A DNA stretch of 64,000 bases. It comes from Yaniella halotolerans DSM 15476. GTDB lineage: Bacteria > Actinomycetota > Actinomycetes > Actinomycetales > Micrococcaceae. This document shows, piece by piece, positions 17,104 through 24,741 of the stretch. Under the pieces are notes generated by a model. The model was not told where the DNA came from and ran no database searches. It saw nothing but the letters and a program-made list of their open reading frames with translations. Position 1 is the stretch's first letter; each line of letters starts with the position of its first letter. The stretch covers positions 992,001-1,056,000 of the forward strand of contig NZ_ATVQ01000001.1 of the NCBI RefSeq assembly GCF_000420805.1. Reading direction: 5' to 3'. Position numbers and translations under genes: made by a program.

Positions 17104-17131
17104 TTGACTTGTGGTCCAAGCGATATACGAT
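17104..17131 (+). promoter_or_regulatory. Likely promoter of the MFS transporter gene
   Basis: TTGACT (17104-17109) and TACGAT (17126-17131) are 16 bases apart, about 40 bases before the TTG start. A CTTG/CAAG dyad lies within the spacer. Confidence 0.4.
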
Positions 17132-17170
17132 GTAGCTCACTGAGCGACAGCCACCGGACAGGACTCCGCA

Positions 17171-18424
17171 TTGACCACGCTTCATAGTCCGCTCACCGCC
17201 GAGCGACGACAGCACTTACACCGCCGAACGTTGGCCATTGTCCTGCTCAGCCAGGCATTCGGTGGTGCAGGGTTAGCCGCCGGCATCTCGGTTGGTGCGC
17301 TGATTGCCCAGGACATGCTTGGCTCCGAGGCACTTTCGGGGCTTCCGACCGCGCTGTTCACTCTTGGAGCGGCACTGACGGCGTTTCTTATCGGCAGGGT
17401 GACCCAACGCGTGGGCCGCCGTATTGCCCTGGGCCTCGGTTTTATCTCCGGTGGGCTCGGCGCGCTAGGCGTCGTGTTCGCAACCCAGTTCGAAAGCGCC
17501 GTGCTGCTGTTTATCTCGTTGTTCGTTTACGGCGCCGGTACCGCCACGAACCTGCAGGCCCGTTATGCAGGCACGGATCTTGCACCGACCAGCCGCAAGG
17601 GCACCGCGATCAGCACGGCCATGGTTGCCACCACGATCGGCGCGGTCGCCGGGCCCAACCTCATCGAACCGCTCGGTGGGCTAGCCGAAAACCTCGGACT
17701 CCCCGCCCTGGCGGGCCCCTTTCTCTTGGCGGCCGTCGCATACCTGCTAGCCGGTACCATCCTGGTCTCGCTGCTGCGCCCGGACCCCTATACGGTGGCT
17801 CAGCAATGGGAACAACAACAAGCCGCAGCCCAAGATCAGCAAACTTCCGACGACGATGCGGCCGTCGGGTCGCCGCGACTGGTACAAGTCGGCGCGCTGG
17901 TAATGGTCGTATCGCAGATCGTGATGGTCGGGGTCATGACCATGACTCCGATCCACATGCGGGCCCACGACCACAGTATGGGCGCGGTCGGTGTGGTGAT
18001 CGGTCTCCACGTCGGCGCCATGTGGCTACCTTCGCTGGTCACCGGACCGCTCGTTGACCGGATTGGCCCGCGACTGACCACGATCACGGCCGGACTGACC
18101 TTATTGGCTGCAGGACTTACCGCAGCACTGTCGCCCGGTGAGAGTCTTGCCGGAGTACTCATCGCCCTGGTCTTGCTGGGCTTGGGATGGAATATTGGCT
18201 TGGTCTCCGGCACCACGCTGGTGGTCCATGGAACCCGCCCGGATGTTCGGGCGGCCACCCAGGGCACCATCGATGTCTGGTATCAGCTCTTTGGCGCCGG
18301 TGCCGGCATCCTCTCGGGCATACTCATGAGTGCCACGGGATTTGCTACCCTCACCCTTGTTGGCGGAATCATCGCCTTGATCGTCATCCCCGCTGTTTTA
18401 CTGTCGCCTCGGGCCACACGGTAA
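17171..18424 (+). CDS. Major facilitator superfamily transporter
   Basis: A 417-residue protein with twelve predicted membrane segments in two six-segment halves and a polar central loop (residues about 210-235, rich in Gln and Asp). The cytoplasmic loop motif GRVTQRVGRRIALG after segment 2 and DRIGPRLTTI in the second half are typical for drug/proton antiporters. The start is TTG at 17171, which follows GGACAGGACT. It stands alone. The substrate is unknown, and efflux is more likely than uptake from the motif pattern. Confidence 0.85.
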   Translation: MTTLHSPLTAERRQHLHRRTLAIVLLSQAFGGAGLAAGISVGALIAQDMLGSEALSGLPTALFTLGAALTAFLIGRVTQRVGRRIALGLGFISGGLGALGVVFATQFESAVLLFISLFVYGAGTATNLQARYAGTDLAPTSRKGTAISTAMVATTIGAVAGPNLIEPLGGLAENLGLPALAGPFLLAAVAYLLAGTILVSLLRPDPYTVAQQWEQQQAAAQDQQTSDDDAAVGSPRLVQVGALVMVVSQIVMVGVMTMTPIHMRAHDHSMGAVGVVIGLHVGAMWLPSLVTGPLVDRIGPRLTTITAGLTLLAAGLTAALSPGESLAGVLIALVLLGLGWNIGLVSGTTLVVHGTRPDVRAATQGTIDVWYQLFGAGAGILSGILMSATGFATLTLVGGIIALIVIPAVLLSPRATR

Positions 18425-18460
18425 GACCGGCCCGCACACGCGGTGATCACCACGGGGTTT

Positions 18461-18688
18461 TCATAAGTCCGGATTGCAACCGTTTGAGGTTTTGCCTTGG
18501 GCAGCTGAGGCATCCGACACTTCATGATAAATTTCCAGCGGGACTCCGTTGGCAGCGTTGACTTTTGACAGTGTGATATCAAGATCTTCACCCAGGAGCT
18601 CGGCAACCTGTTGTGCATATGCGATGTTCTCTTGACAGGTTTCCACCCGCCCGTCGTGGAGGATCTCAAGGTTCGGGATGTCGTCCAA
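18461..18688 (-). pseudogene. C-terminal continuation of the lipoprotein gene after an in-frame TAG
   Basis: This 75-codon stretch continues in the same reading frame directly after the TAG stop (18689-18691) of the lipoprotein gene. Its start would have to be a TTG immediately after the stop. The peptide has a well-formed composition (LDDIPNLEILHDGRVETCQ onward) that reads as a continuation of the upstream domain. The most economical view is a single ancestral gene of about 346 codons in which a sense codon, perhaps TGG, became TAG. Independent translation from the TTG is possible but there is no Shine-Dalgarno site. Confidence 0.45.
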
Positions 18689-19480
18689 CTAATAGAACCA
18701 GACTTTGTGCAACTCGCCGAAGTGCTGCTGGGCAGCCTCCAGAACTGCCCGCGCATTTCCAATTTCTTTGCCTTTGGGGATCAAGATCCGGATGGGCGCG
18801 TCGTGATTTCCGTGATGCTGCGAGCCAGCAGGTTGGGTTTCATAATGCCACGGTTGCTGCACGCTTCCGGCTTGTAATTCAAAGTACACATCGCGAATGC
18901 CCGCCGGAATGTGCGTTGAGACAAGCTGTTCCAATTCCTCCAGTCCTGAGGCAGGTGTTGGCGCCGAGGCTCTGAGGGTGAGTTTCGGATCAAAATCGTT
19001 CTTCTCCTGAGCCTCATGCTCAAGCAATTGCCACACTTCCAGTTCGCGCGCGTGGGTCGACCGCGCAATGTTCAGCAACTCAGTCCAGTCTTGAGACGTA
19101 ATTTCAGCAGTCGCCGGTCCCCTACTAGAAGTGTGAAAACCCAGGATCCAGGTTGACTCATCCACCAAAATATCGGGCGCTTTGCCCGCAGTGTCGACTA
19201 CATCCGCCAAGGCCTGCCCCGCCACGACCAAATCGCCGTCTTCCTGAAGGAGTGCTGGAAAATCATCGAGACTGCGGGAACGTGTCATAGGGTCCAGGCC
19301 GCGTTCATAGTCAAAAATCACTTGGGAAAATGCACCCGATGAACGCAGCGTTTTCGCACCAGACTCCAGACCCTCAATGTACTCACTGGTGCACCCGGTA
19401 ACCAACAAACCGGTAAACAGCACGACTGCCAATGACATACCCCTGGACAGCCCGGAAGGCGAACGAGTATGAGAGCGCAT
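18689..19480 (-). CDS. Hypothetical lipoprotein, probably truncated by a nonsense codon
   Basis: The N-terminus is a lipoprotein signal: basic residues, a hydrophobic core SLAVVLFTGLLVTG and the lipobox Cys in VTGC. The remaining 230 residues are a soluble, extracytoplasmic alpha/beta domain with no recognised family. ATG at 19480 (AAGG upstream) or ATG at 19501 are possible starts; the latter overlaps the umuC fragment. Translation ends at a TAG after KVWFY although the frame stays open for 75 more codons, so the protein may lack part of its C-terminal domain. Confidence 0.6.
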   Translation of the reverse strand: MRSHTRSPSGLSRGMSLAVVLFTGLLVTGCTSEYIEGLESGAKTLRSSGAFSQVIFDYERGLDPMTRSRSLDDFPALLQEDGDLVVAGQALADVVDTAGKAPDILVDESTWILGFHTSSRGPATAEITSQDWTELLNIARSTHARELEVWQLLEHEAQEKNDFDPKLTLRASAPTPASGLEELEQLVSTHIPAGIRDVYFELQAGSVQQPWHYETQPAGSQHHGNHDAPIRILIPKGKEIGNARAVLEAAQQHFGELHKVWFY

Positions 19481-19490
19481 GGCCTTGAGT

Positions 19491-20408
19491 CTACTTGGCA
19501 TGCACCGTCATGAGTTCATCCCAGTGGGTGGTGTAGCGCGGGGACATGAACTCGCGTCGCATCTGCCATGATGGGCCAGTCCGCAGCCCGGCACTGCCCA
19601 GTCCGATGGCGCCACCGCCGTGTTCGGTGCGCACTTGCTCGAGCAGTTTGCCGACGTTTTTGGACTCGTGCGATGAGACGAATTCGTCGAGCATCGGTTG
19701 GGCTCCGACGGGACGCAGCTCGGGGACGGTAATACCGGCCTTGGCGTACCGGACGCCTTCCGTGATCTTTGGCAACAGGCTCTTGGCCGCCCTGATGAGC
19801 ACGACCGGGTCTGCACTGTGGGAGGGCAAAGCCACTGTAGCTGAGGGCTGGTGCGATTGCTCGTCGTTGAAATGACTGGTCATTGCCCACGCGGTGACCA
19901 CCTTGGCCTCGGAATTGTTCCGGTGCAGTCGGGTTGCAGCGCGTTGGGCATAGATCGCCAGCACCTGTTCCATCTGCTCGCGATCGGTGATGGGTTCCGA
20001 AAAACTGCGAGAAAAGATCAGCTGATCTTTCATCTCGCGTTCCTCAGCCGCAGGAATGCACGAGGTGCCACGCAGCTCCAGCAGGGTCCGCAGCTGGACG
20101 ATCGAAAACTTGTCCCGGATACGCCATTCATCGGTGTCCCGGAAGTCTTTGATCGAGACGATGCCCAGCCCGTTGAGTCGCTTCGCCATGCGATGGCCAA
20201 TCCCCCACACCTCGCCGACCGGCAAATCTTCCAACAACTGCTCCGTCGTCGTCACCGGCACCCTGTCCCACACGCAGACGCCCGCGAGTTGCGGAATCTT
20301 TTTTGCCGCCTGGTTGGCCAGTTTGGCCAGTGTTTTCAACCATGGACGGGGTCCGGATCTAGTCATGACTCCATTGTGGCCTACATCGGCGACAACAACA
20401 TTCGACAT
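19491..20408 (-). pseudogene. umuC: umuC-like Y-family DNA polymerase, C-terminal part only (copy A)
   Basis: From base 20337 leftward the sequence encodes the UmuC C-terminal half: KTLAKLANQAAKK, the helix-hairpin-helix WGIGHRMAKRLNGLGI, and the little-finger region with LHRNNSEAKVVTAWAMTS. The whole catalytic palm with the N-terminal DxD is missing. Upstream of 20337 the sequence is unrelated, and an ATG there merely opens a 305-codon frame. Full UmuC has about 420 residues. The break falls at exactly the same codon as the break in copy B (33295-34688). It cannot encode an active polymerase. Confidence 0.75.
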
Positions 20409-20494
20409 TTTCTTTGGATTCCTGATTCTCGCCCTATATGAACTGGCTGACTTGCTCTGAGTGATTGGTACCGTTCAACCCTGACACATAGGGG

Positions 20495-20698
20495 TTGCGC
20501 CTGCCACTCACGAAAAGAGGTATCAATATCCGTGCGGCAAAAAATGTCGCACTCCTGACCCTCGCTCGAGACCTTCCACCCTCAGTCTTGGCCGACCTCT
20601 TAGGAATTTCCATCACCGCCGCGGAACGCTGGAGCACCCACAGCGGCCACGACTGGACCGACTACCCCCGTATCCGACTGGAGACAGAACCGGGTTAG
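20495..20698 (+). pseudogene. C-terminal remnant of a tyrosine-recombinase-like integrase
   Basis: A 67-codon fragment ends VLADLLGISITAAERWSTHSG and HDWTDYPRIR, the tail typical of a group of actinobacterial site-specific recombinases (RAAKNVALLTLARDLPPS precedes it). The catalytic Arg and Tyr region is absent, and an in-frame stop precedes the fragment. It lies about 160 bases from the break in umuC copy A, which fits a decayed integrase at the end of an integrated element. Confidence 0.5.
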
Positions 20699-21125
20699 GC
20701 CTCAATACCGCCGGTTCCTTCGAGCTCGCGCGCATTCTTCCCCCTCATGGGGACCTGCTCGTAGGTGTCACTTTCAAAAGTCGCCTACTGAGATCTCTTC
20801 TGACGTTTTTGCAGGCGCACCATCTGGTGACGGTCCGTGGCTCAATCGAAAAACTATAACGCTCAGATCTTGTGCATGGGGCAAAACGTTATTGCCAAAC
20901 GCGGCCAAGGTGCCCGTGGACTTGGGGCTGACCCTACGCCATGATTCAACCAGCAACTCTGGGAAGCTCCTGACTGAGATCGAAGCGTCCGAAGAACGCT
21001 GACCTCGGACTTCGACGACTCAGAGTGACGTCTCACGATGGTCGGGCACCACTTGACCAACGTCAAGGACAGGCGGGGAGATACCTCATAGATTGAGGGC
21101 ATAACCAAGGAAGAGGGGATACCAA
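20699..21125. other. Non-coding stretch at the left end of the metal-resistance region
   Basis: I see no convincing gene here. It contains the CTTGAC-CAAC-GTCAAG dyad (21052-21067) and a ribosome-binding site AAGGAAGAGGGG for the next gene. It may hold further decayed island sequence. Confidence 0.3.
21052..21067. promoter_or_regulatory. MerR-type dyad, candidate operator
   Basis: CTTGAC and GTCAAG are exact complements around CAAC, about 60 bases before the 88-residue protein gene. Such CTTGAC/GTCAAG dyads are typical of MerR-family metal sensors. A related dyad is at 24382-24397. Confidence 0.4.
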
Positions 21126-21392
21126 ATGGCAAATCGCAACATTGAAAAAGCGGCACAACTGGCCCCGATCATCGAGCGCGTCCACGGCGGACACCACCCA
21201 GAACTCGCCCGAGTCCGTGAAATTACCCAGGCGCTACACCAGTCAGACAATGCCACGAACACCCCTGCGCTCTTTCAGGAGCTACGCACTGTGACAGATA
21301 ACTATGCGATTCCGAATGACGTTTGTGAGGCCTTCGAAGCCACGTATCACGCGTTAGAACGCGCCGATAAACAGGAGCAGGCCGCTGCCTAA
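21126..21392 (+). CDS. Hypothetical small helical protein
   Basis: An 88-residue, all-alpha, soluble protein with no signal peptide. It has a His-rich N-terminal section (VHGGHHPELARVREI) and a single Cys in NDVCEAFEATYHALE. The HHPEL stretch recalls hemerythrin-like proteins, but the length is too short for a full four-helix di-iron fold. A strong ribosome-binding site lies upstream and a perfect stem-loop follows the stop, so it is a single-gene unit. Its position next to copper genes suggests a metal-related role, without proof. Confidence 0.6.
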   Translation: MANRNIEKAAQLAPIIERVHGGHHPELARVREITQALHQSDNATNTPALFQELRTVTDNYAIPNDVCEAFEATYHALERADKQEQAAA

Positions 21393-21415
21393 GACAGAGG
21401 CAAGCCCCTCACAGG

Positions 21416-21450
21416 AGATGGTCGCCGATCGAACTGATCCGCGACCATCT
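21416..21450 (+). terminator. Stem-loop after the small helical protein gene
   Basis: AGATGGTCGC (21416-21425) and GCGACCATCT (21441-21450) are perfect complements around a 15-base loop, followed by GTCGTTTAAT. Its place after the stop fits a rho-independent terminator. Confidence 0.6.
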
Positions 21451-21748
21451 GTCGTTTAATCGTCTCGTTCTTCTTCATCAATCGGCGCCGAGCGTTGCTG
21501 TTCGACCCAGTCTGCTTCACTGACAATCGTAGCGTGGTCATCTAGCGGCGTCAGCTGGACGATCACGCTGTGATCAACGCGGTTGAACAGGCTGGGGATC
21601 AGGCGTCCACAGCCTAAACCATAATGTCCGTGGGCTTATGGGCTCGTGCCACCTAAACTCGGTACATATCCTTTCGCCCCACGTCGCCGTGACCCAGGCC
21701 ACGGCCCAATCTTTCTCGTCTCATCACTTGTTCGGAAAGGACCTTGTC
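21451..21748. other. Spacer before copB with a possible gene relic on the minus strand
   Basis: On the minus strand, 21457 to about 21630, an open frame without a good start reads LIPSLFNRVDHSVIVQL and ends DEEERDD; it may be the tail of a lost gene. A CCATAA/TTATGG dyad (21619-21641) precedes copB. GGAAAGG at 21734-21740 is the copB ribosome-binding site. Confidence 0.3.
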
Positions 21749-23983
21749 ATGGTTGAACGCAACCACCACGAACACCACCACCACGCTCCGCCCCAACAAC
21801 ATCCGACCCGGCACAGGGAAGCCGCCGTCACACACGCCGAGCCTGATCAGGCGGGTCACGATCACGAGGATCATCGGCGCGAATCGGGTGGACATGGCCA
21901 GGAAGAGCAACATCATGCCGGGCATGCCACTCACGGGGGCCATGCGGGACATGGCCAAGGTGATCATGGGGATCATGTGGGGCAGTTTCGCCGGTTGTTT
22001 TGGATCATGCTGGTGCTAGGCATCCCCGTGGTCGCATTCAATCCCATGTTTGCCCACCTGTTGGGTTACCAGCTGCCAGATGCCACGTGGGTCTGGTGGG
22101 TCTCGCCCATTCTGGGCACGGTCATGTACTTCTGGGGTGGGCAGCCGTTTTTGACCGGGGCGGTCGCAGAGATCCGGGCCCGGCAACCGGGCATGATGCT
22201 GCTGGTCGGATTGGCCATTACGGTGGCATTTGTCGCCTCCTGGGGCGCCACGTTGGGCATCCTGGACCATGAACTGAACTTCTGGTGGGAACTGGCCCTG
22301 TTAGTGGTCATTATGCTGTTGGGCCACTGGATCGAAATGCGATCCTTGGCCCAGACCACCTCGGCCCTAGATTCCTTGGCGGCGTTGCTGCCGGATGAGG
22401 CCGAACGAGTCGACGGGGATGCCGTGGTCACCGTGGCCCCTACTGACCTGGTTGTTGGGGATGTGGTCATTGTTCGTCCGGGGGCTGCGGTCCCGGCCGA
22501 TGGTCAGATTGTCGATGGGAGTGCTTCCATGGATGAGTCCATGGTCACCGGCGAGTCCAAAACGGTGCGGCGTACCATCAGTGAACACGTGGTGGCTGGT
22601 ACGGTGGCCACCGACTCAGGGTTACGGGTCAAAGTCGCCGCCATCGGGGATGACACGGCCCTGGCCGGGATTGAAAAACTGGTTGCCGATGCCCAGACCT
22701 CCTCGTCGCGTGCTCAGCGGATCGCTGACACCGCTGCGGGCTGGTTATTCTGGTTTGCCTTGGGGGCCGCCCTAATCACCGCGATCGTCTGGGGGCTCTT
22801 GGGCCTGCCAGATGTTGCCGTGGTCCGCACTATTACCGTGTTGGTCATTGCTTGTCCTCACGCGCTGGGGTTAGCCATCCCGCTGGTGGTATCGATTGCC
22901 ACAGAACGGGCCGCCCGGGGTGGGGTCTTGATTAAAGACCGGCTGGCCTTGGAATCAATGCGCACCGTGGATTCCGTACTCTTTGATAAAACTGGCACCC
23001 TGACCAAGGGTGAACCAACCGTCACCGGGATCCATCCTGCTGGTGGTCGAAGCGAACATGAGGTGCTGGCGTTGGCTGCTGCCGCTGAAGCCGACAGTGA
23101 GCACCCCCTGGCCAACGCTATTGTGGGCGCCGCTCGGGCACGCGGTCTCACCGTGCCAGCGGCTACTGAGTTTTCCTCCTCGCCAGCCGTGGGCGTCAAA
23201 GCCACCGTGGATAACACAGTCATTGAAGTCGGTGGCCCCTACCTGTTGGAGGAGCATCAGCAACACGAATTGGCGATTGCTGATCAGTGGCGCGACGAGG
23301 GGGCGATCATTCTTCACGTACTGGCTGATGGAGAGGTCATCGGTGCCCTGAGATTGGCCGATGAGATCCGACCAGAATCACGCGATGCAGTGGACGCGCT
23401 GCACGCCAACGGTGTCCAAGTCGTGATGATTACCGGCGATGCTCAAGCCGTGGCCGACACGGTGGCTAAGGAGCTGGGCATCGACCGGGTCTTTGCGGGA
23501 GTGCGCCCCGAAGATAAGGCCGCCAAAGTCAAAGCACTCCAAGACGAGGGCAACAAAGTCGCGATGGTGGGCGACGGGGTCAATGATGCCCCAGCTTTGG
23601 CCCAGGCTGATGTCGGCATCGCCATCGGGGCTGGCACTGATGTGGCCATTGGATCAGCTGGGGTGATTTTGGCGTCGTCGGATCCACGCTCGGTATTGTC
23701 CGTGTTTGAACTCTCCCGGGAAAGCTACCGGAAGATGAAACAAAACCTGTGGTGGGCTGCTAGCTACAACATCGCGGCCGTCCCACTTGCTGCCGGTGTA
23801 TTAGCCCCGATTGGGTTTGTGCTCCCGATGAGTGTTGGGGCAATCATAATGTCATTGTCCACGATTATTGTCGCCCTCAACGCCCAAACACTGCGGCGGC
23901 TGGATCTCACCCCGAAAGCAAGCGTTGAGAAATCCTTAGACCGGTCACCCGAAACGGTACCTGCCTCACACACGGGGCATTGA
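21749..23983 (+). CDS. copB: CopB-type copper-translocating P-type ATPase
   Basis: The 744-residue pump starts with a His-rich tail of about 80 residues (HHEHHHH, repeated HAGHATHGGHAGHGQGDH) in place of a CxxC domain. Its metal-path motif is ACPHALG (CPH), the P1B-3/CopB signature. Other motifs are TGES, DKTGTLTKGEP with the phosphorylated Asp, SEHPLA, GDGVNDAPAL and the last-segment MSLST. It should export copper or silver across the membrane. ATG 21749 is used because GGAAAGG is eight bases upstream. A broken csoR follows at once, so normal copper control may be lost. Confidence 0.93.
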   Translation: MVERNHHEHHHHAPPQQHPTRHREAAVTHAEPDQAGHDHEDHRRESGGHGQEEQHHAGHATHGGHAGHGQGDHGDHVGQFRRLFWIMLVLGIPVVAFNPMFAHLLGYQLPDATWVWWVSPILGTVMYFWGGQPFLTGAVAEIRARQPGMMLLVGLAITVAFVASWGATLGILDHELNFWWELALLVVIMLLGHWIEMRSLAQTTSALDSLAALLPDEAERVDGDAVVTVAPTDLVVGDVVIVRPGAAVPADGQIVDGSASMDESMVTGESKTVRRTISEHVVAGTVATDSGLRVKVAAIGDDTALAGIEKLVADAQTSSSRAQRIADTAAGWLFWFALGAALITAIVWGLLGLPDVAVVRTITVLVIACPHALGLAIPLVVSIATERAARGGVLIKDRLALESMRTVDSVLFDKTGTLTKGEPTVTGIHPAGGRSEHEVLALAAAAEADSEHPLANAIVGAARARGLTVPAATEFSSSPAVGVKATVDNTVIEVGGPYLLEEHQQHELAIADQWRDEGAIILHVLADGEVIGALRLADEIRPESRDAVDALHANGVQVVMITGDAQAVADTVAKELGIDRVFAGVRPEDKAAKVKALQDEGNKVAMVGDGVNDAPALAQADVGIAIGAGTDVAIGSAGVILASSDPRSVLSVFELSRESYRKMKQNLWWAASYNIAAVPLAAGVLAPIGFVLPMSVGAIIMSLSTIIVALNAQTLRRLDLTPKASVEKSLDRSPETVPASHTGH

Positions 23984-24013
23984 GCCAACTGATGTAGACA
24001 TGAAAGCAAAACA

Positions 24014-24317
24014 ATGACACACGAAACTCATTCCGACACCGCTGGCCACGGCTATATCAGTGACAAAGACCGATATCTGGCTCGGGTCAAGCGTATTGAA
24101 GGCCAAGCCCGTGGTACCGGATGATCGACGAGGATGCCTACTGCATTGATATCCACCCAAATCGGTGCGATCACCTCAGCACAATAACGTGGCGCTGGGT
24201 TTACTTGATGATCACCTACGCCACTGCGTGGTCGGAGCAGTCAAAACCAGTGGGGCGGAAGCCGAGGCGAAAATCACCGAAGCCTCCGCTGCCATCGACC
24301 GGTTTGTCCGCTCCTAA
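24014..24317 (+). pseudogene. csoR: csoR-like copper-sensing repressor, broken by small deletions
   Basis: The start MTHETHSDTAGHGYISDKD, then YLARVKRIEGQARG, is a normal CsoR beginning. The frame then ends at a TGA. In other frames the rest is recognisable: IDEDAYCIDI (first Cys), TQIGAITSA, and NVALGLLDDHLRHCVVGAVK (His and second Cys), ending IDRFVRS. Three small gaps, at about 24113, 24150 and 24186, break the frame. They are not in homopolymer runs, so a real pseudogene is more likely than sequencing error. CsoR normally represses copper efflux genes and releases DNA on binding Cu(I). Confidence 0.8.
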
Positions 24318-24381
24318 CGCCAGGAGCACACAACGTAGCGACTATGTCGGTACTCGAAGTGATTTCTCGGGTGGGCGCCGT

Positions 24382-24397
24382 CTTGACGTACATCAAG
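24382..24397. promoter_or_regulatory. CTTGA/TCAAG dyad upstream of the metallochaperone gene
   Basis: CTTGACGTACATCAAG has 5-base complementary arms and resembles the dyad at 21052. A second dyad, AGGTCC-GGT-GGACCT, follows at 24400-24414. Both lie 65-100 bases before the start of the copZ-like gene and are likely control sites for the downstream pump operon. Confidence 0.4.
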
Positions 24398-24479
24398 GCA
24401 GGTCCGGTGGACCTTACGTAGTGTGTAAATCATCTCTGGAAGATAAGGTAAAAGTAACTCACGACTGTTAGGAATGCTT

Positions 24480-24713
24480 ATGTCTGCCAACACCACTACC
24501 CACACCCTGCTTCGTGCCGAAGGTTTCTCCTGCCCATCGTGCGTCAACAAGATCCAGAAACGCGTCGGCCGACTCAAAGGCGTCGACGACGTTAAGGTAC
24601 ATTTTGCGACCGCGCGCATCGAAGTTGACCACGACGAATCCCAGGTCTCGGTCGATGATCTGGTCGCTGCGGTCGCCAAAGCTGGTTACAAAGCCACCCC
24701 GTCGGCATTCTAG
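24480..24713 (+). CDS. CopZ-like heavy-metal-associated domain protein
   Basis: A 77-residue single-domain protein of the ferredoxin-like HMA fold. The metal-binding CxxC is in GFSCPSCVNKIQKRV. ATG at 24480 is favoured over 24474 because AGGA is six bases before it. Such proteins pass Cu(I) or another soft metal to a P1B ATPase; the pump encoded 28 bases downstream lacks its own HMA domain and is the natural partner. Confidence 0.88.
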   Translation: MSANTTTHTLLRAEGFSCPSCVNKIQKRVGRLKGVDDVKVHFATARIEVDHDESQVSVDDLVAAVAKAGYKATPSAF

Positions 24714-24741
24714 AACGGCCTAGTCAGGGAAGGGGAGCGCA

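Noticed and set aside
24382-24420. MerR-type promoter with stretched spacer before the copZ-like gene
   Set aside because: TTGACG at 24383 has no -10 element at 19-20 bases; the next candidate is 26 bases away.
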